62,112 nt of DNA from contig QCPZ01000009.1 in assembly GCA_003212345.1 (NCBI GenBank), positions 1-62,112 on the forward strand, given 5' to 3'. Within the stretch, counting starts at the first letter, position 1. Each line of letters starts with the position of its first letter. This DNA comes from SAR116 cluster bacterium AG-447-A06. Its GTDB lineage: Bacteria > Pseudomonadota > Alphaproteobacteria > Puniceispirillales > Puniceispirillaceae. Positions 36,447-45,378 of the stretch are shown here, in pieces. The notes beneath the pieces were generated by a model that saw only the letters and a program-made list of their open reading frames with translations, had not been told where the DNA came from and did no database searches. Made by a program: the position numbers and the translations under genes.

Positions 36447-37778
36447 ATGGCCAATGAAAATATTGGTACGCCCGATCAACTCAAAGATCCTGACTATGAA
36501 ATTCCAATGGGTCCGCGTACAGCCCTCGGAATTCAGCATGTATTGGCAATGTTTGCCAGTAACGTAACGCCCTCAATTATCATCGCCGGCGCTGCCGGTT
36601 TTGCTTTTGGTGGTGAGGATATGGTATTTCTGGTGCAAATGGCGATGCTGTTTGCTGGAATCGCCACCCTATTTCAAACAGTCGGCGTTGGTCCAATTGG
36701 AGCACGTCTTCCAGTCATGCAGGGCACCAGTTTTGCCTTTGTTCCAATCATGATTGGCATTGTCAAAACAAGTGGAATGGCAGCTCTTTTTGGAGCTGTA
36801 ATTGTTGCTGGCCTATTTCATGCTTTCCTTGGCAGCATTATTGGCCGTATTCGCCATTGGTTTCCTCCATTGGTGACCGGTATTGTTATCACCGCTATCG
36901 GTTTATATCTGCTCCCAGTTGGGATAAAATATGCTGCTGGTGGCGCAGCAGCCTTCCAAATGAATGCGCCCGAGTGGGGTGATTTCAGCAAATGGGGCCT
37001 TGCACTTGTCGTGATTTTTGTATCGCTTGGGATAAAATTCTTCACGCGCGGCACAATGTCTTCCGCAGCAATTCTTATCGGCTTAATTGCCGGTTATATT
37101 GTCGGATATTTTACAGGTGCGGTCAATCTCGGTGGAGTTTCCAAAGCAGCGTGGTTTGCGATACCACAGCCGTTCAAATATGGTATTGAATTTAGCGCCT
37201 ACGCCATCATTGGTATGTGTCTGATGTCAATCGTAAGTGCGATTGAAACAGTTGGCGATATTTCAGGTATTGCCAAAGGAGGTGCAAATCGCGAGGCAAC
37301 AGATAAGGAATTAGCTGGAGGAACCTATGCCGATGGAGTTGGTAGCTTTGTTGCCGGTTTATTTGGTGGCCTCCCAAACACGTCTTTCAGCCAAAATGTT
37401 GGTTTGATATCAATGACCGGCGTAATGAGTCGATCAGTGGTAACATTGGGAGCCTTATTCCTTGTCGCTTGTGGGCTCATTCCAAAGGTTGGTGCGGTGG
37501 TTGCCGCTATGCCAATATCCGTGCTTGGCGGCGGTGTCATAGTTATGTTCGGTATGGTTGTTAGTGCTGGCATTAGCATGCTTGCAGATGTAAGCTGGAA
37601 CCGTCGAAATATGATTATTCTGGCAATGTCTATGTCCATCGGACTTGGCCTCCAAGCTGTTCCAAAATCAATGCAACATCTTCCGGACTCACTTGAAATG
37701 TTAATGGTATCAGGACTGCTGCCCGCCGCAGCAATTGCCGTTATTTTAAACCTTCTGATCCCGGAAGAAATCGACTAA
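36447..37778 (+). CDS. NCS2-family uracil/xanthine permease
   Basis: A 443-residue membrane protein of the nucleobase:cation symporter-2 family, with 12-14 hydrophobic segments. Family features are IPMGPRTALGIQHVLAMFASNVTPSIII near the N-terminus, FVPIMIGIV, ETVGDISGIAKGG (the conserved E-T-x-G-D motif in helix 8) and FGGLPNTSFSQNVGLISMTGV (the helix 10 motif with N-T-S-F-S-Q-N). Placement beside the urate pathway and an 8-oxoguanine-deaminase-like gene points to xanthine, urate or oxidised guanine as cargo rather than uracil; this is inference from context. Confidence 0.9.
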   Translation: MANENIGTPDQLKDPDYEIPMGPRTALGIQHVLAMFASNVTPSIIIAGAAGFAFGGEDMVFLVQMAMLFAGIATLFQTVGVGPIGARLPVMQGTSFAFVPIMIGIVKTSGMAALFGAVIVAGLFHAFLGSIIGRIRHWFPPLVTGIVITAIGLYLLPVGIKYAAGGAAAFQMNAPEWGDFSKWGLALVVIFVSLGIKFFTRGTMSSAAILIGLIAGYIVGYFTGAVNLGGVSKAAWFAIPQPFKYGIEFSAYAIIGMCLMSIVSAIETVGDISGIAKGGANREATDKELAGGTYADGVGSFVAGLFGGLPNTSFSQNVGLISMTGVMSRSVVTLGALFLVACGLIPKVGAVVAAMPISVLGGGVIVMFGMVVSAGISMLADVSWNRRNMIILAMSMSIGLGLQAVPKSMQHLPDSLEMLMVSGLLPAAAIAVILNLLIPEEID

Positions 37779-37789
37779 ACAAAATAGAG

Positions 37790-37818
37790 CTTGCGCTGCA
37801 ATGCACCGCAAGTTTATT
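37790..37818 (+). terminator. Probable terminator after the NCS2 permease gene
   Basis: CTTGCG-C-TGC / GCA-C-CGCAAG with an AAT loop (nine pairs, one C-C mismatch) is followed by TTTATTTA, 12 bases after the permease stop. It may be partial, since the deaminase gene follows 110 bases after the permease in the same direction. Confidence 0.6.
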
Positions 37819-37835
37819 TAGGTAAAAAGTTAACC

Positions 37836-37864
37836 TGCCGCCGGGCCTCATAGGTTCGGCGGCA
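37836..37864 (+). promoter_or_regulatory. GC-rich stem-loop in the leader of the 8-oxoguanine-deaminase-like gene
   Basis: A perfect 8-base-pair stem TGCCGCCG / CGGCGGCA with a 13-base loop lies 24 bases before the deaminase start. It is not followed by T's, so it is not a standard terminator. AACCT just 5' of the stem can also pair with AGGTT in the loop, giving two mutually exclusive folds. Confidence 0.4.
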
Positions 37865-37888
37865 TCGTTATGCTAGGACTGAAATAAA

Positions 37889-39310
37889 ATGGCTGATCAT
37901 ACATTATTACTGAAAAATGCAGATCTGCTATGCACCATGGCTGCACATCCCGAAAAGGGTCCGCCAGCCAAGACCGCTGGACAGGCTAATGATCATTGCG
38001 GCGATGAAATCAAAAATGGTGGCCTTTTTGCCCGAAATGGCGTGATTGAGGCCGTTGGTGAGACACAGAATTTGCCAAACACCGCTGATAGGGTGATTGA
38101 TATGACCGGCCATGTGGTCATTCCCGGCATGGTCAATACCCATCATCATATGTTTCAAAATCTGACCCGCGCTGTTCCCGCGGCACAAAACGCTCCCTTA
38201 TTTGGCTGGCTGCAGACCCTTTATCCGATCTGGTGCAATCTTGGCCCGGACCATATTTACTGGTCAAACGCACTTGGCATGGCCGAACTAGCTTTAACCG
38301 GTTGCACCACATCATCGGATCATCTCTATCTTTATCCCAACGGCGCGCGGCTTGACGATTCATTTGCTGCCGCCAATGATATTGGAATGCGCTTTCACGG
38401 CACACGTGGATCAATGAGTATTGGGGAGTCCCATGGCGGGCTGCCACCTGATCGCCTGACCGAGGGCGAGCCTGCCATTTTAAAAGACTGCCAACGCGTC
38501 ATCGAAATGTATGACAATGCCGAACGCCACGCGATGCAGCGGGTGGCGTTGGCTCCTTGTTCGCCATTTTCAGTTAGCATAGACCTAATGAGCGAAACTG
38601 CGAAGATGGCCCGAGCATACAAGGTCGGGTTACACACTCATCTGGCAGAAAATGTCGAGGATATTGATTATAGTCTTAACAGTTTTGGCATGCGGCCGGG
38701 CGAGTATATCGAAGCAGTTGGCTGGGTTGGTCATGATGTATGGCACGCCCATTGTGTGCAGCTAGATAAGGATGAAATTGATCTATTCGCCCGCACCGAT
38801 ACTGGCATAGCACACTGCCCCTGTTCTAACATGCGGCTTGCAAGCGGCATTGCCCCAATTCGTGAAATGCTGGATGCTGGAATCAACATCGGCCTTGGCG
38901 TCGACGGATCGGCATCGAATGACAGCGGACACATGCTAAATGAAGCCCGCCAGGCCATGTTGCTGCAACGGGTCATGAAAACAGGTGATGCGTTGACCGC
39001 ACGCCAATCGCTCGCGGTTGCAACACGCGGCGGGGCCGCAGTATTAGGCCGCGATGATATCGGCCAACTGTCCCAAGGTTTTGCTGCAGACATTGCTGCC
39101 TTTGATTGCCGTGGTATTGATTTTGCCGGCGCCGGATGGGACTTACTTGCCGGGCTGTTATTTTGCGGCTCTGCCAAGACCAGCTATACCATTATCAATG
39201 GTAAAGTCATTGTTGATCAGGGGCATCTTGTGACAATGGATATGCCAAAATTACTAGAAAATCATCGTGCCATGACGGCTGATTTAATGCGCAAGGCCCA
39301 ATGGACATGA
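37889..39310 (+). CDS. 8-oxoguanine deaminase-like amidohydrolase
   Basis: A 473-residue protein of the cytosine-deaminase-like amidohydrolase subgroup that includes 8-oxoguanine deaminase (8-oxoguanine to urate and ammonia) and the atrazine-product hydrolase AtzB. The metal site NTHHHMFQNL near residue 86-95, the substrate-side GLHTHLAEN, WHAHCVQLD and the catalytic GVDGSASND are all present. The FGWLQTLYPIW segment matches the 8-oxoguanine deaminase group. Close family and the flanking purine permease and urate genes favour 8-oxoguanine; isocytosine or hydroxyatrazine-like substrates are less likely. A 20-residue polar insert (KTAGQANDHCGDEIKNGG) sits between the first strands. It ends 14 bases from convergent allA. 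Confidence 0.82.
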   Translation: MADHTLLLKNADLLCTMAAHPEKGPPAKTAGQANDHCGDEIKNGGLFARNGVIEAVGETQNLPNTADRVIDMTGHVVIPGMVNTHHHMFQNLTRAVPAAQNAPLFGWLQTLYPIWCNLGPDHIYWSNALGMAELALTGCTTSSDHLYLYPNGARLDDSFAAANDIGMRFHGTRGSMSIGESHGGLPPDRLTEGEPAILKDCQRVIEMYDNAERHAMQRVALAPCSPFSVSIDLMSETAKMARAYKVGLHTHLAENVEDIDYSLNSFGMRPGEYIEAVGWVGHDVWHAHCVQLDKDEIDLFARTDTGIAHCPCSNMRLASGIAPIREMLDAGINIGLGVDGSASNDSGHMLNEARQAMLLQRVMKTGDALTARQSLAVATRGGAAVLGRDDIGQLSQGFAADIAAFDCRGIDFAGAGWDLLAGLLFCGSAKTSYTIINGKVIVDQGHLVTMDMPKLLENHRAMTADLMRKAQWT

Positions 39311-39324
39311 CATCAAATAAGAAT

Positions 39325-39843
39325 TTAGGGCTGGATGATTGCTGCTGGCCCGTCATGCCACACTTCATCTAGATTATGCCCATCGCCCTGACGGTCAATC
39401 ACTAGGAAATCTTGTGATGCCTGCAGAGTTAAAAGCGGGTGATGCCATGTGCCACGATTATAGCTGACGCCCTGTATACCTGTAGCCTTGAAACATGCGA
39501 GAGTGGAAAAATCCGGCGCATCACCAGCCACATTGCCATGTGCTACAACGACCAGCCACTCATGCTGGCTTAACGGCATAAATGCCTGAGAGCCTATTGG
39601 ATGCCGTTCGAGAAGGTGAATTTCAATCGGATTAGGACGGCGAGTTCCTCGAAACAGCGATATGATCGGTTGGCCACCAGCCTCTTCAGCATCAACAGGA
39701 GACATCGCATCAAAGCGCGTGGTTGTGCCCTGATTAATGCTGATCTGTTGGGCACCGTCGGTTTCAATGACTGTACCAAAAGGTACGAAAACTTCCTTGT
39801 TCAAGGGCTGAATATCAAGGATTGGTATATGAGGCTGTGTCAC
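39325..39843 (-). CDS. allA: Ureidoglycolate lyase AllA
   Basis: AllA (ureidoglycolate amidohydrolase in older naming) splits ureidoglycolate to glyoxylate and urea. The 172-residue cupin-like protein has F-V-P-F-G-T-V-I at the N-terminus, ERHPIGSQAFMPL, and YNRGTWHHPLL, all characteristic. The start overlaps the puuE stop by 4 bases. It is the last gene of the seven-gene minus-strand purine run. Its substrate ureidoglycolate would come from allantoate, but no allantoicase or allantoate amidohydrolase gene is in the window. Confidence 0.92.
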   Translation of the reverse strand: MTQPHIPILDIQPLNKEVFVPFGTVIETDGAQQISINQGTTTRFDAMSPVDAEEAGGQPIISLFRGTRRPNPIEIHLLERHPIGSQAFMPLSQHEWLVVVAHGNVAGDAPDFSTLACFKATGIQGVSYNRGTWHHPLLTLQASQDFLVIDRQGDGHNLDEVWHDGPAAIIQP

Positions 39844-40760
39844 TGACCATCCCCTATGAATGGGTGCGTTGCAATCCAGTGATTGGCAATATCAATGCGG
39901 CGAGCCACCCACACCTTATCGTGTGCCATTATGTGATCCAGAAATTTGACTAGCCCAGCGAACCTTGCCGGACGTCCAATTAACCGACAATGCAGTCCGA
40001 TAGATAGCATTTTAGGTGTTGTCGCTCCCTCAGCATACAACACATCAAACGCATCAATCAGATAGCGAGCAAATTGATCGGCATTGTGAAAGCCCTGTGC
40101 GGTAGCAAAGCGCATATCATTTGTGTCAAGCGTGTAGGGCACAACTAGATGCGGCGATTTAACCTGCGTCGACCAAAAAGGTAAATCATCCGAATAATCA
40201 TCAGCGTCGTAGGTAAAGCCGCCATCTTCTGCTACAAGCTGGCGAGTGTTTTCCGATGTTCGGCCAGTATACCAACCAAGCGGTCGCGCGCCGCAAATAT
40301 CCTGCAAGATCGAAACAGCCTTCTGCATATGGGCGCGTTCCTCATCTATAGAGACGCCGTGATAATTGATCCAGCGCCAGCCATGCGCTGCAATTTCATG
40401 GCCGTCGGCAAGTGCCGCTTCAATGACGTTTGGATTACGGGCAGCGGCCATTGCCACGGCAAATATTGTCAGCGGTAACTGACGTTGGCGAAACAAATTT
40501 AGAATACGCCATACGCCCACCCGGGACCCATATTCATAAATTGATTCCATTGACATGTGACGCGCGCCATCAAAGGCCGCAGCACCGATAATTTCAGAGA
40601 GAAACACCTCGGATGCCACATCGTCATGAAGCACACTACTCTCACCACCCTCTTCGTAATTGAGCACGAATTGAACGGCAATGCGCGCGCCATTGGGCCA
40701 CCCCGCATCGGGCGGGTTTGCGCCATAGCCAATTAAGTCGCGGGGGTAATCCTGCTTCAC
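39840..40760 (-). CDS. puuE: Allantoinase PuuE (polysaccharide deacetylase family)
   Basis: PuuE opens the ring of allantoin to give allantoate, without the metal of the classical AllB enzyme. The 306-residue protein starts with YPRDLIGYGANPPDAGWPNGARIAVQFVLNYEEGGE, the distinctive PuuE N-terminus, and has SMESIYEYGSRVGVWRIL, DGHEIAAHGWRWINYHG and the closing HPFIGDG. Length and order match the Pseudomonas enzyme. It follows puuD by 48 bases and overlaps allA by 4 bases. Confidence 0.95.
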   Translation of the reverse strand: MKQDYPRDLIGYGANPPDAGWPNGARIAVQFVLNYEEGGESSVLHDDVASEVFLSEIIGAAAFDGARHMSMESIYEYGSRVGVWRILNLFRQRQLPLTIFAVAMAAARNPNVIEAALADGHEIAAHGWRWINYHGVSIDEERAHMQKAVSILQDICGARPLGWYTGRTSENTRQLVAEDGGFTYDADDYSDDLPFWSTQVKSPHLVVPYTLDTNDMRFATAQGFHNADQFARYLIDAFDVLYAEGATTPKMLSIGLHCRLIGRPARFAGLVKFLDHIMAHDKVWVARRIDIANHWIATHPFIGDGQ

Positions 40761-40808
40761 TTGTCTTTCACCTTAAGATTTAACATTTTGACAACACCGA
40801 CCATCACC

Positions 40809-42029
40809 CTAGCTATCGCGGTCAACCAGTCCATGATTGATCATATTACGCCACGCAGCAAGCATTGCTCGCTCTTCATCCTCTATCCAGATTACCTGAC
40901 CAGGTGGCATTGCATGCGAGGCAGCCGCTTGCCAGAAAATGTCGTTGGCATGGCGCAATACATCACTTTTATTTTCAAGGTATACGCCCTTTGGGGCAAA
41001 GGCCAGCCCATCCCATAATGGCTCCCGCGCATGGCAACTGCTGCATCTTTCGATCACAAGCTCTATTGATGCGTTGTGAAGGGCCGTAGGACTGGCGTGA
41101 GCGGTCTTGTCATATTCCATATTTGGAGCCCCAAGATGCGATAAGCTAATGGCAAATCCCGCTAATATTGCAGCGACCAACCATGTCCACCAAGGCGGGG
41201 CAAGGCCCTTATGTTTGGTGTTAAAAAAATGCCGGATCACGGCCCCGGTTATCAAAACAAGTGCCAGAATTCCCCACGCGTAATCCGTTGCGAATACCGC
41301 AGGGTAATGGCCGCCAATCATCACAAAAATCACTGGTAAGGTTAAATAATTATTATGGAGTGAACGCTGTTTACCGCGCGCGCCATGTCGCGGATCGGGG
41401 GTCTTGCCAGCCTTTAATGCGGTGACAACTCTTGTTTGCCCCGGGATAATAATCATCAACACATTAGCCACCATTATGGTGCCAATGGTAACGCCCATCT
41501 GCATAAAAGCCCCTCGCGCCGAAAAGATTAGGCTGTAGCCGAAGGCCAGCAACACAAGAAATACAAAACCGGCCAGTGCAAGCCATAGATCACTTTTGCC
41601 AAGCGGACTTCGGCAAAGGCCATCATATAAGGCCCAGCTAATGACTATTCCTGCAAGGCTAATCATAACTGCCTGTATTTCAGTGATATCCAATATTTCC
41701 AGATCAATCATGTAAAGGCTTGCGGCGCCGTAATACACAAGGCTCATCAGAGCAATACCAGAAATCCAAGTTCCATAAGCTTCCCATTTGAACCATGTCA
41801 ATTCATCCGGCATTTTTGCTGGCGCAACAAGATATTTCACCATGTTGTAAAAGCCGCCGCCATGCACCTGCCATGCTTGGCCATGCGCCTCATCAGGCAG
41901 TTCCTTGCCCGGCTTCAGACTAAGATCTAAAGCAATGAAATAAAATGAAGAGCCGATCCAAGCAATGCCCGCAATGACATGAACCCAACGAACAATAAGC
42001 TCGGACCACATCCAAAGATAATCAACCAT
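40809..42029 (-). CDS. puuD: Membrane urate hydroxylase PuuD with cytochrome c domain
   Basis: PuuD oxidises urate to 5-hydroxyisourate and passes electrons to its own C-terminal c-type haem domain and so to the respiratory chain, instead of making hydrogen peroxide as soluble uricases do. The 406-residue protein starts with MWSELIVRWVHVIAGIAWIGSSFYF and has eight or nine membrane segments in the first 320 residues. The haem-binding C-S-S-C-H is near residues 328-332 and the likely axial Met is in HAMPPGQV. It is 14 bases after xdhC and upstream of puuE. The domain pair is intact. Confidence 0.94.
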   Translation of the reverse strand: MVDYLWMWSELIVRWVHVIAGIAWIGSSFYFIALDLSLKPGKELPDEAHGQAWQVHGGGFYNMVKYLVAPAKMPDELTWFKWEAYGTWISGIALMSLVYYGAASLYMIDLEILDITEIQAVMISLAGIVISWALYDGLCRSPLGKSDLWLALAGFVFLVLLAFGYSLIFSARGAFMQMGVTIGTIMVANVLMIIIPGQTRVVTALKAGKTPDPRHGARGKQRSLHNNYLTLPVIFVMIGGHYPAVFATDYAWGILALVLITGAVIRHFFNTKHKGLAPPWWTWLVAAILAGFAISLSHLGAPNMEYDKTAHASPTALHNASIELVIERCSSCHAREPLWDGLAFAPKGVYLENKSDVLRHANDIFWQAAASHAMPPGQVIWIEDEERAMLAAWRNMINHGLVDRDS

Positions 42030-42043
42030 CCAAAATCCTTTTT

Positions 42044-43072
42044 CTAGGCTGTTTGCGGCGTCACGGCGCCAGAATGATTAATAGCCCAAGACCCATCATT
42101 GTGATCTTTCTCAAACCTTTGCCAGATAGCGAGTTGGGCCGCAATCGACAATGCAACATATGACGGGCTTTTCCCCGTAATTTCATCAATACCGATTGGG
42201 CAAACAAGCAACTCTACCATCGATTCCGCCACTCCAGCCGCCAATAGACGTTTTTTAAACCGCGCACGTTTGCTTTTTGACCCTATCAAGCCCAAATAGG
42301 CAAAACCGCCCCTGGTCAGCACTTCAAGGCAGATTGCCTCGTCAAGGCTGTGCGAATGCGTCATCACCAGGTGTGCTGCCCCTAAAGGGGCATGGCTGGC
42401 AATGGCTTCAGGGGCTTTGGCAAGTAACTTTTTAGCCTTGTCTCCTAGATCGGCCGGATATCGGTCATCATCAATATCGACAAGAAAAATCTCAAACCCC
42501 AAGCCATCCAGCCGTGGCAGAAGTGCGCGGCTTACATGCCCCGCACCATATATGAATAGCGGCGTAAGGGGTGACGTGATGGGTGCTGAAAATGCGGGCA
42601 TGTGGGATATTGGTTCAACCGATAGCGGCGGACCAGAGTCTAATGGATGCGATAAAATGGTTTCGCACGTTACCGCCACACTTAACGCCCGAAGATCACT
42701 TTCTTGTTTTGTGCTGAATTTTTCCAACAGAATAGACATCTGGCCACCACAGCATTGACCCATATCAGGGCCAAGCGCGATTTTCAGATGCTGACGCTGC
42801 CAGCCATCATCCCCACTTGCCAGCATTTTGCGTGCCCGCGCCATAATATCAAATTCTACTGCACCACCGCCAATTGTCTGCCAAATTTCATCTGCAGTAA
42901 TCAGCATGCGCGCACCGGCATTCCGCGGCGACGACCCTTTTGTTGCTGTCACAGTAACAAGCACAATATCACGCCCATCCGCCAACTCAGACAGGACCTT
43001 TCCAAGCCAGCTATTGCGCAAGGCACTGGTGGATCCACCCTTAGACAAAACGAGCCCCAAGCCGGTTTGCAC
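42044..43072 (-). CDS. xdhC: Xanthine dehydrogenase accessory protein XdhC
   Basis: XdhC binds the molybdenum cofactor, helps its sulfuration and inserts it into XdhB. Features are ILVTVTATKGSSPRNAGARML-type (VLVTVTATKGSSPRNAGARM), TIGGGAVEFDI, ALGPDMGQCCGG with the Cys-Cys pair, the Rossmann GAGHVSRALLP, and the C-terminal LLVCPIGIDEITGKSPSYVALSIAAQLA. The start is uncertain: GTG 43072 (342 residues, overlapping xdhB by 32 bases) or TTG 43048. The open frame extends further upstream inside xdhB but is not family-like. Confidence 0.9.
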   Translation of the reverse strand: MQTGLGLVLSKGGSTSALRNSWLGKVLSELADGRDIVLVTVTATKGSSPRNAGARMLITADEIWQTIGGGAVEFDIMARARKMLASGDDGWQRQHLKIALGPDMGQCCGGQMSILLEKFSTKQESDLRALSVAVTCETILSHPLDSGPPLSVEPISHMPAFSAPITSPLTPLFIYGAGHVSRALLPRLDGLGFEIFLVDIDDDRYPADLGDKAKKLLAKAPEAIASHAPLGAAHLVMTHSHSLDEAICLEVLTRGGFAYLGLIGSKSKRARFKKRLLAAGVAESMVELLVCPIGIDEITGKSPSYVALSIAAQLAIWQRFEKDHNDGSWAINHSGAVTPQTA

Positions 43073-45377
43073 ATAACAAAATCCGTTCCGGTGTAGCAGG
43101 GGCATCAAGTCCTGGATAAGCCGCCCCTTCAATTTTGCCCCCACTAATGCCAGCAAGCGCATCAGATAGCGCAAGCCATGCACTGATTGCAAGCATCAGT
43201 GGCGGCTCCCCAACCGCTTTTGATTTATGAACCGTCTCTTCGCTATTTTCGCCATCTGCATAAAATGCTACACGCCAATCAGTCGGTCGGTCTGCACTTG
43301 CCGGAATTTTATAGGTTGATGGCGCATGCGTTGTCAGGCGGCCATCTTCGTTCCAGACCAGTTCCTCAGTGGTCAACCAGCCAACCCCTTGAATAAATCC
43401 ACCCTCAATTTGCCCGCGATCAATTGCGGGGTTTAGCGACCTGCCAACATCATGCAGTAAATCGGCGCGTACCAGACGGTTCTCCCCTGTTAGCAAATCA
43501 ATAATCACCTCAGATACTGCCGCACCATATGCGAAATAATAAAACGGGCGGCCATGCATTCGGTCCTTGTCCCAGCTTAATTTCGGTGTGGCATAAAAGC
43601 CAGTTGCCGATAGCGATACGCGCCCCAGATAAGCACGTTTAACAGCCTCGGCAAATGTCATTGCGTCAGCCCCGATATGAACCTGACCATTGGCAAATAC
43701 AACATTAGCCTGATCCGTTTGATATTCACCTGCCAGAAATCCGGCAATCCGGTCTTTTATTGTCCGCGCTGCGTGCATGGCGGCCATGCCGTTCAAATCC
43801 GTTCCCGATGATGCTGCCGTTGCTGATGTGTTTGGCACCTTGCCCGTTGTCGTTGCTGTAATTTTTATTAAAGCAGCATCAATCTGGAATTCATGCGCAA
43901 CAATTTGCGCCACTTTTGTATAAAGACCCTGACCCATTTCAGTACCACCATGATTTAGATGCACCGAGCCATCATTATAGACATGAACCAATGATCCAGC
44001 CTGGTTTAAAAAGGTTGTGTTGAAGGAAATACCAAATTTTACCGGTGTCAGGGCGATGCCGCGTTTCACATATTGGTTAGCGGCGTTAAATTCAGCAATG
44101 GCAGCACGGCGCGCCTTATAATCAGAAGTATTAACCAACTCATCAATAATTGGCTGAATTACGCAATCTTCAACCCTCTGCCCATAAGGGGTAATACCAA
44201 AAGTACTGGCATTTTTTTGTGGATAGAAATTCAACCGCCGCACCTGCAAGGGATCAAGCCGAAGATGGTGCGCCACCTCATCCATAACACGCTCAATCCC
44301 AAGCATGCCCTGCGGCCCACCAAAGCCACGAAAAGCGGTGTTAGATTGGGTGTGGGTTTTACAGCAATAATTGGTGATTTTCATATGCGCAATATCATAG
44401 GCATTATCAGCATGGCACATGGCACGTGCCGCAATTCCAGCCGATAAATCCCAAGACATACCGCAGCGCAGTGCCTGATCAAATTCAACCGCAAGAATGC
44501 GCCCCGCATCATCAAACCCTGCCCGGTAATCAATGCGGCAATCATGGCGTTTGCCAGTTATCATAAAATCATCATCACGGTCATAGATGGTTTTGGCTGG
44601 CTGACCGGTCAAATGCGCTGCCAATGCCGCCGTCATGGCCGGTAAATTACCCTGACTTTCCTTGCCGCCAAACGCCCCACCCATACGCCGTGTTTCCACC
44701 GTTACACCATGATTACCAATGCCCAACATCTCAGCTGTCTTATGCTGAATTTCACTTGGATGCTGGGTTGAGCAAAAAAGCTGGATATCGCCATCTTCCC
44801 CCGGAACGGCAAGGGCGGCTTGGCCTTCAAGATAAAAATGTTCCTGCCCGCCAGCATAAAGTCGGCCATTTATCTGGTTCGGGGCTTCGGCAAGGGCTGT
44901 TGACGGATCCCCTTTGATCATCTCGCCCGGGCTTGCCAATAACGAGCCAGCATCCATCGCCTCATCAATTGTCAGTATTGCTGGCAATGGCTCATATTCA
45001 ATATTTGCCAGCCCAATTGCATGGCGCGCTGATTCAAGATCAATCGCCGCCACCGCAAAGACCGACTGGCCAATATAGCAAACTTCATCGACGGCAAAAA
45101 CCGGGTCATCATGGAACATTGGCCCGCAATCATTAATACCCGGAATATCGGATGCCGACATTACTGCCACCACGCCAGGCGTTGCTGACACTGCCGACAA
45201 ATCCATTGCCCGAATCCGTGCATGCGCATGCTGGCTTTGGCAAATCAATACGGTCAGGCAATTTGCTGATGTAACAATATCGTCAACATAGATCGCCCGT
45301 CCTGATACATGCTTGACGGCACTATCATGATGCCGGCTTGTACGGATATCGCCCTTGATTCGAGATTTTGCCACCAT
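43041..45377 (-). CDS. xdhB: Xanthine dehydrogenase molybdopterin subunit XdhB
   Basis: XdhB is the large catalytic subunit that hydroxylates hypoxanthine and xanthine to urate at the Mo centre. From ATG 45377 (MVAKSRIKGDIRTSRHHDSAVKHVSG) it has 778 residues; an ATG at 45389 is an alternative that overlaps xdhA. Motifs are GGAFGGKESQG, AFRGFGGPQGMLGIERVMDE, GGTEMGQGLYTKVAQI and AVGEPPLMLA with the catalytic Glu. It sits between xdhA and xdhC in the standard xdhABC order. Confidence 0.94.
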   Translation of the reverse strand: MVAKSRIKGDIRTSRHHDSAVKHVSGRAIYVDDIVTSANCLTVLICQSQHAHARIRAMDLSAVSATPGVVAVMSASDIPGINDCGPMFHDDPVFAVDEVCYIGQSVFAVAAIDLESARHAIGLANIEYEPLPAILTIDEAMDAGSLLASPGEMIKGDPSTALAEAPNQINGRLYAGGQEHFYLEGQAALAVPGEDGDIQLFCSTQHPSEIQHKTAEMLGIGNHGVTVETRRMGGAFGGKESQGNLPAMTAALAAHLTGQPAKTIYDRDDDFMITGKRHDCRIDYRAGFDDAGRILAVEFDQALRCGMSWDLSAGIAARAMCHADNAYDIAHMKITNYCCKTHTQSNTAFRGFGGPQGMLGIERVMDEVAHHLRLDPLQVRRLNFYPQKNASTFGITPYGQRVEDCVIQPIIDELVNTSDYKARRAAIAEFNAANQYVKRGIALTPVKFGISFNTTFLNQAGSLVHVYNDGSVHLNHGGTEMGQGLYTKVAQIVAHEFQIDAALIKITATTTGKVPNTSATAASSGTDLNGMAAMHAARTIKDRIAGFLAGEYQTDQANVVFANGQVHIGADAMTFAEAVKRAYLGRVSLSATGFYATPKLSWDKDRMHGRPFYYFAYGAAVSEVIIDLLTGENRLVRADLLHDVGRSLNPAIDRGQIEGGFIQGVGWLTTEELVWNEDGRLTTHAPSTYKIPASADRPTDWRVAFYADGENSEETVHKSKAVGEPPLMLAISAWLALSDALAGISGGKIEGAAYPGLDAPATPERILLCANRLGARFV

Positions 45378-45378
45378 A

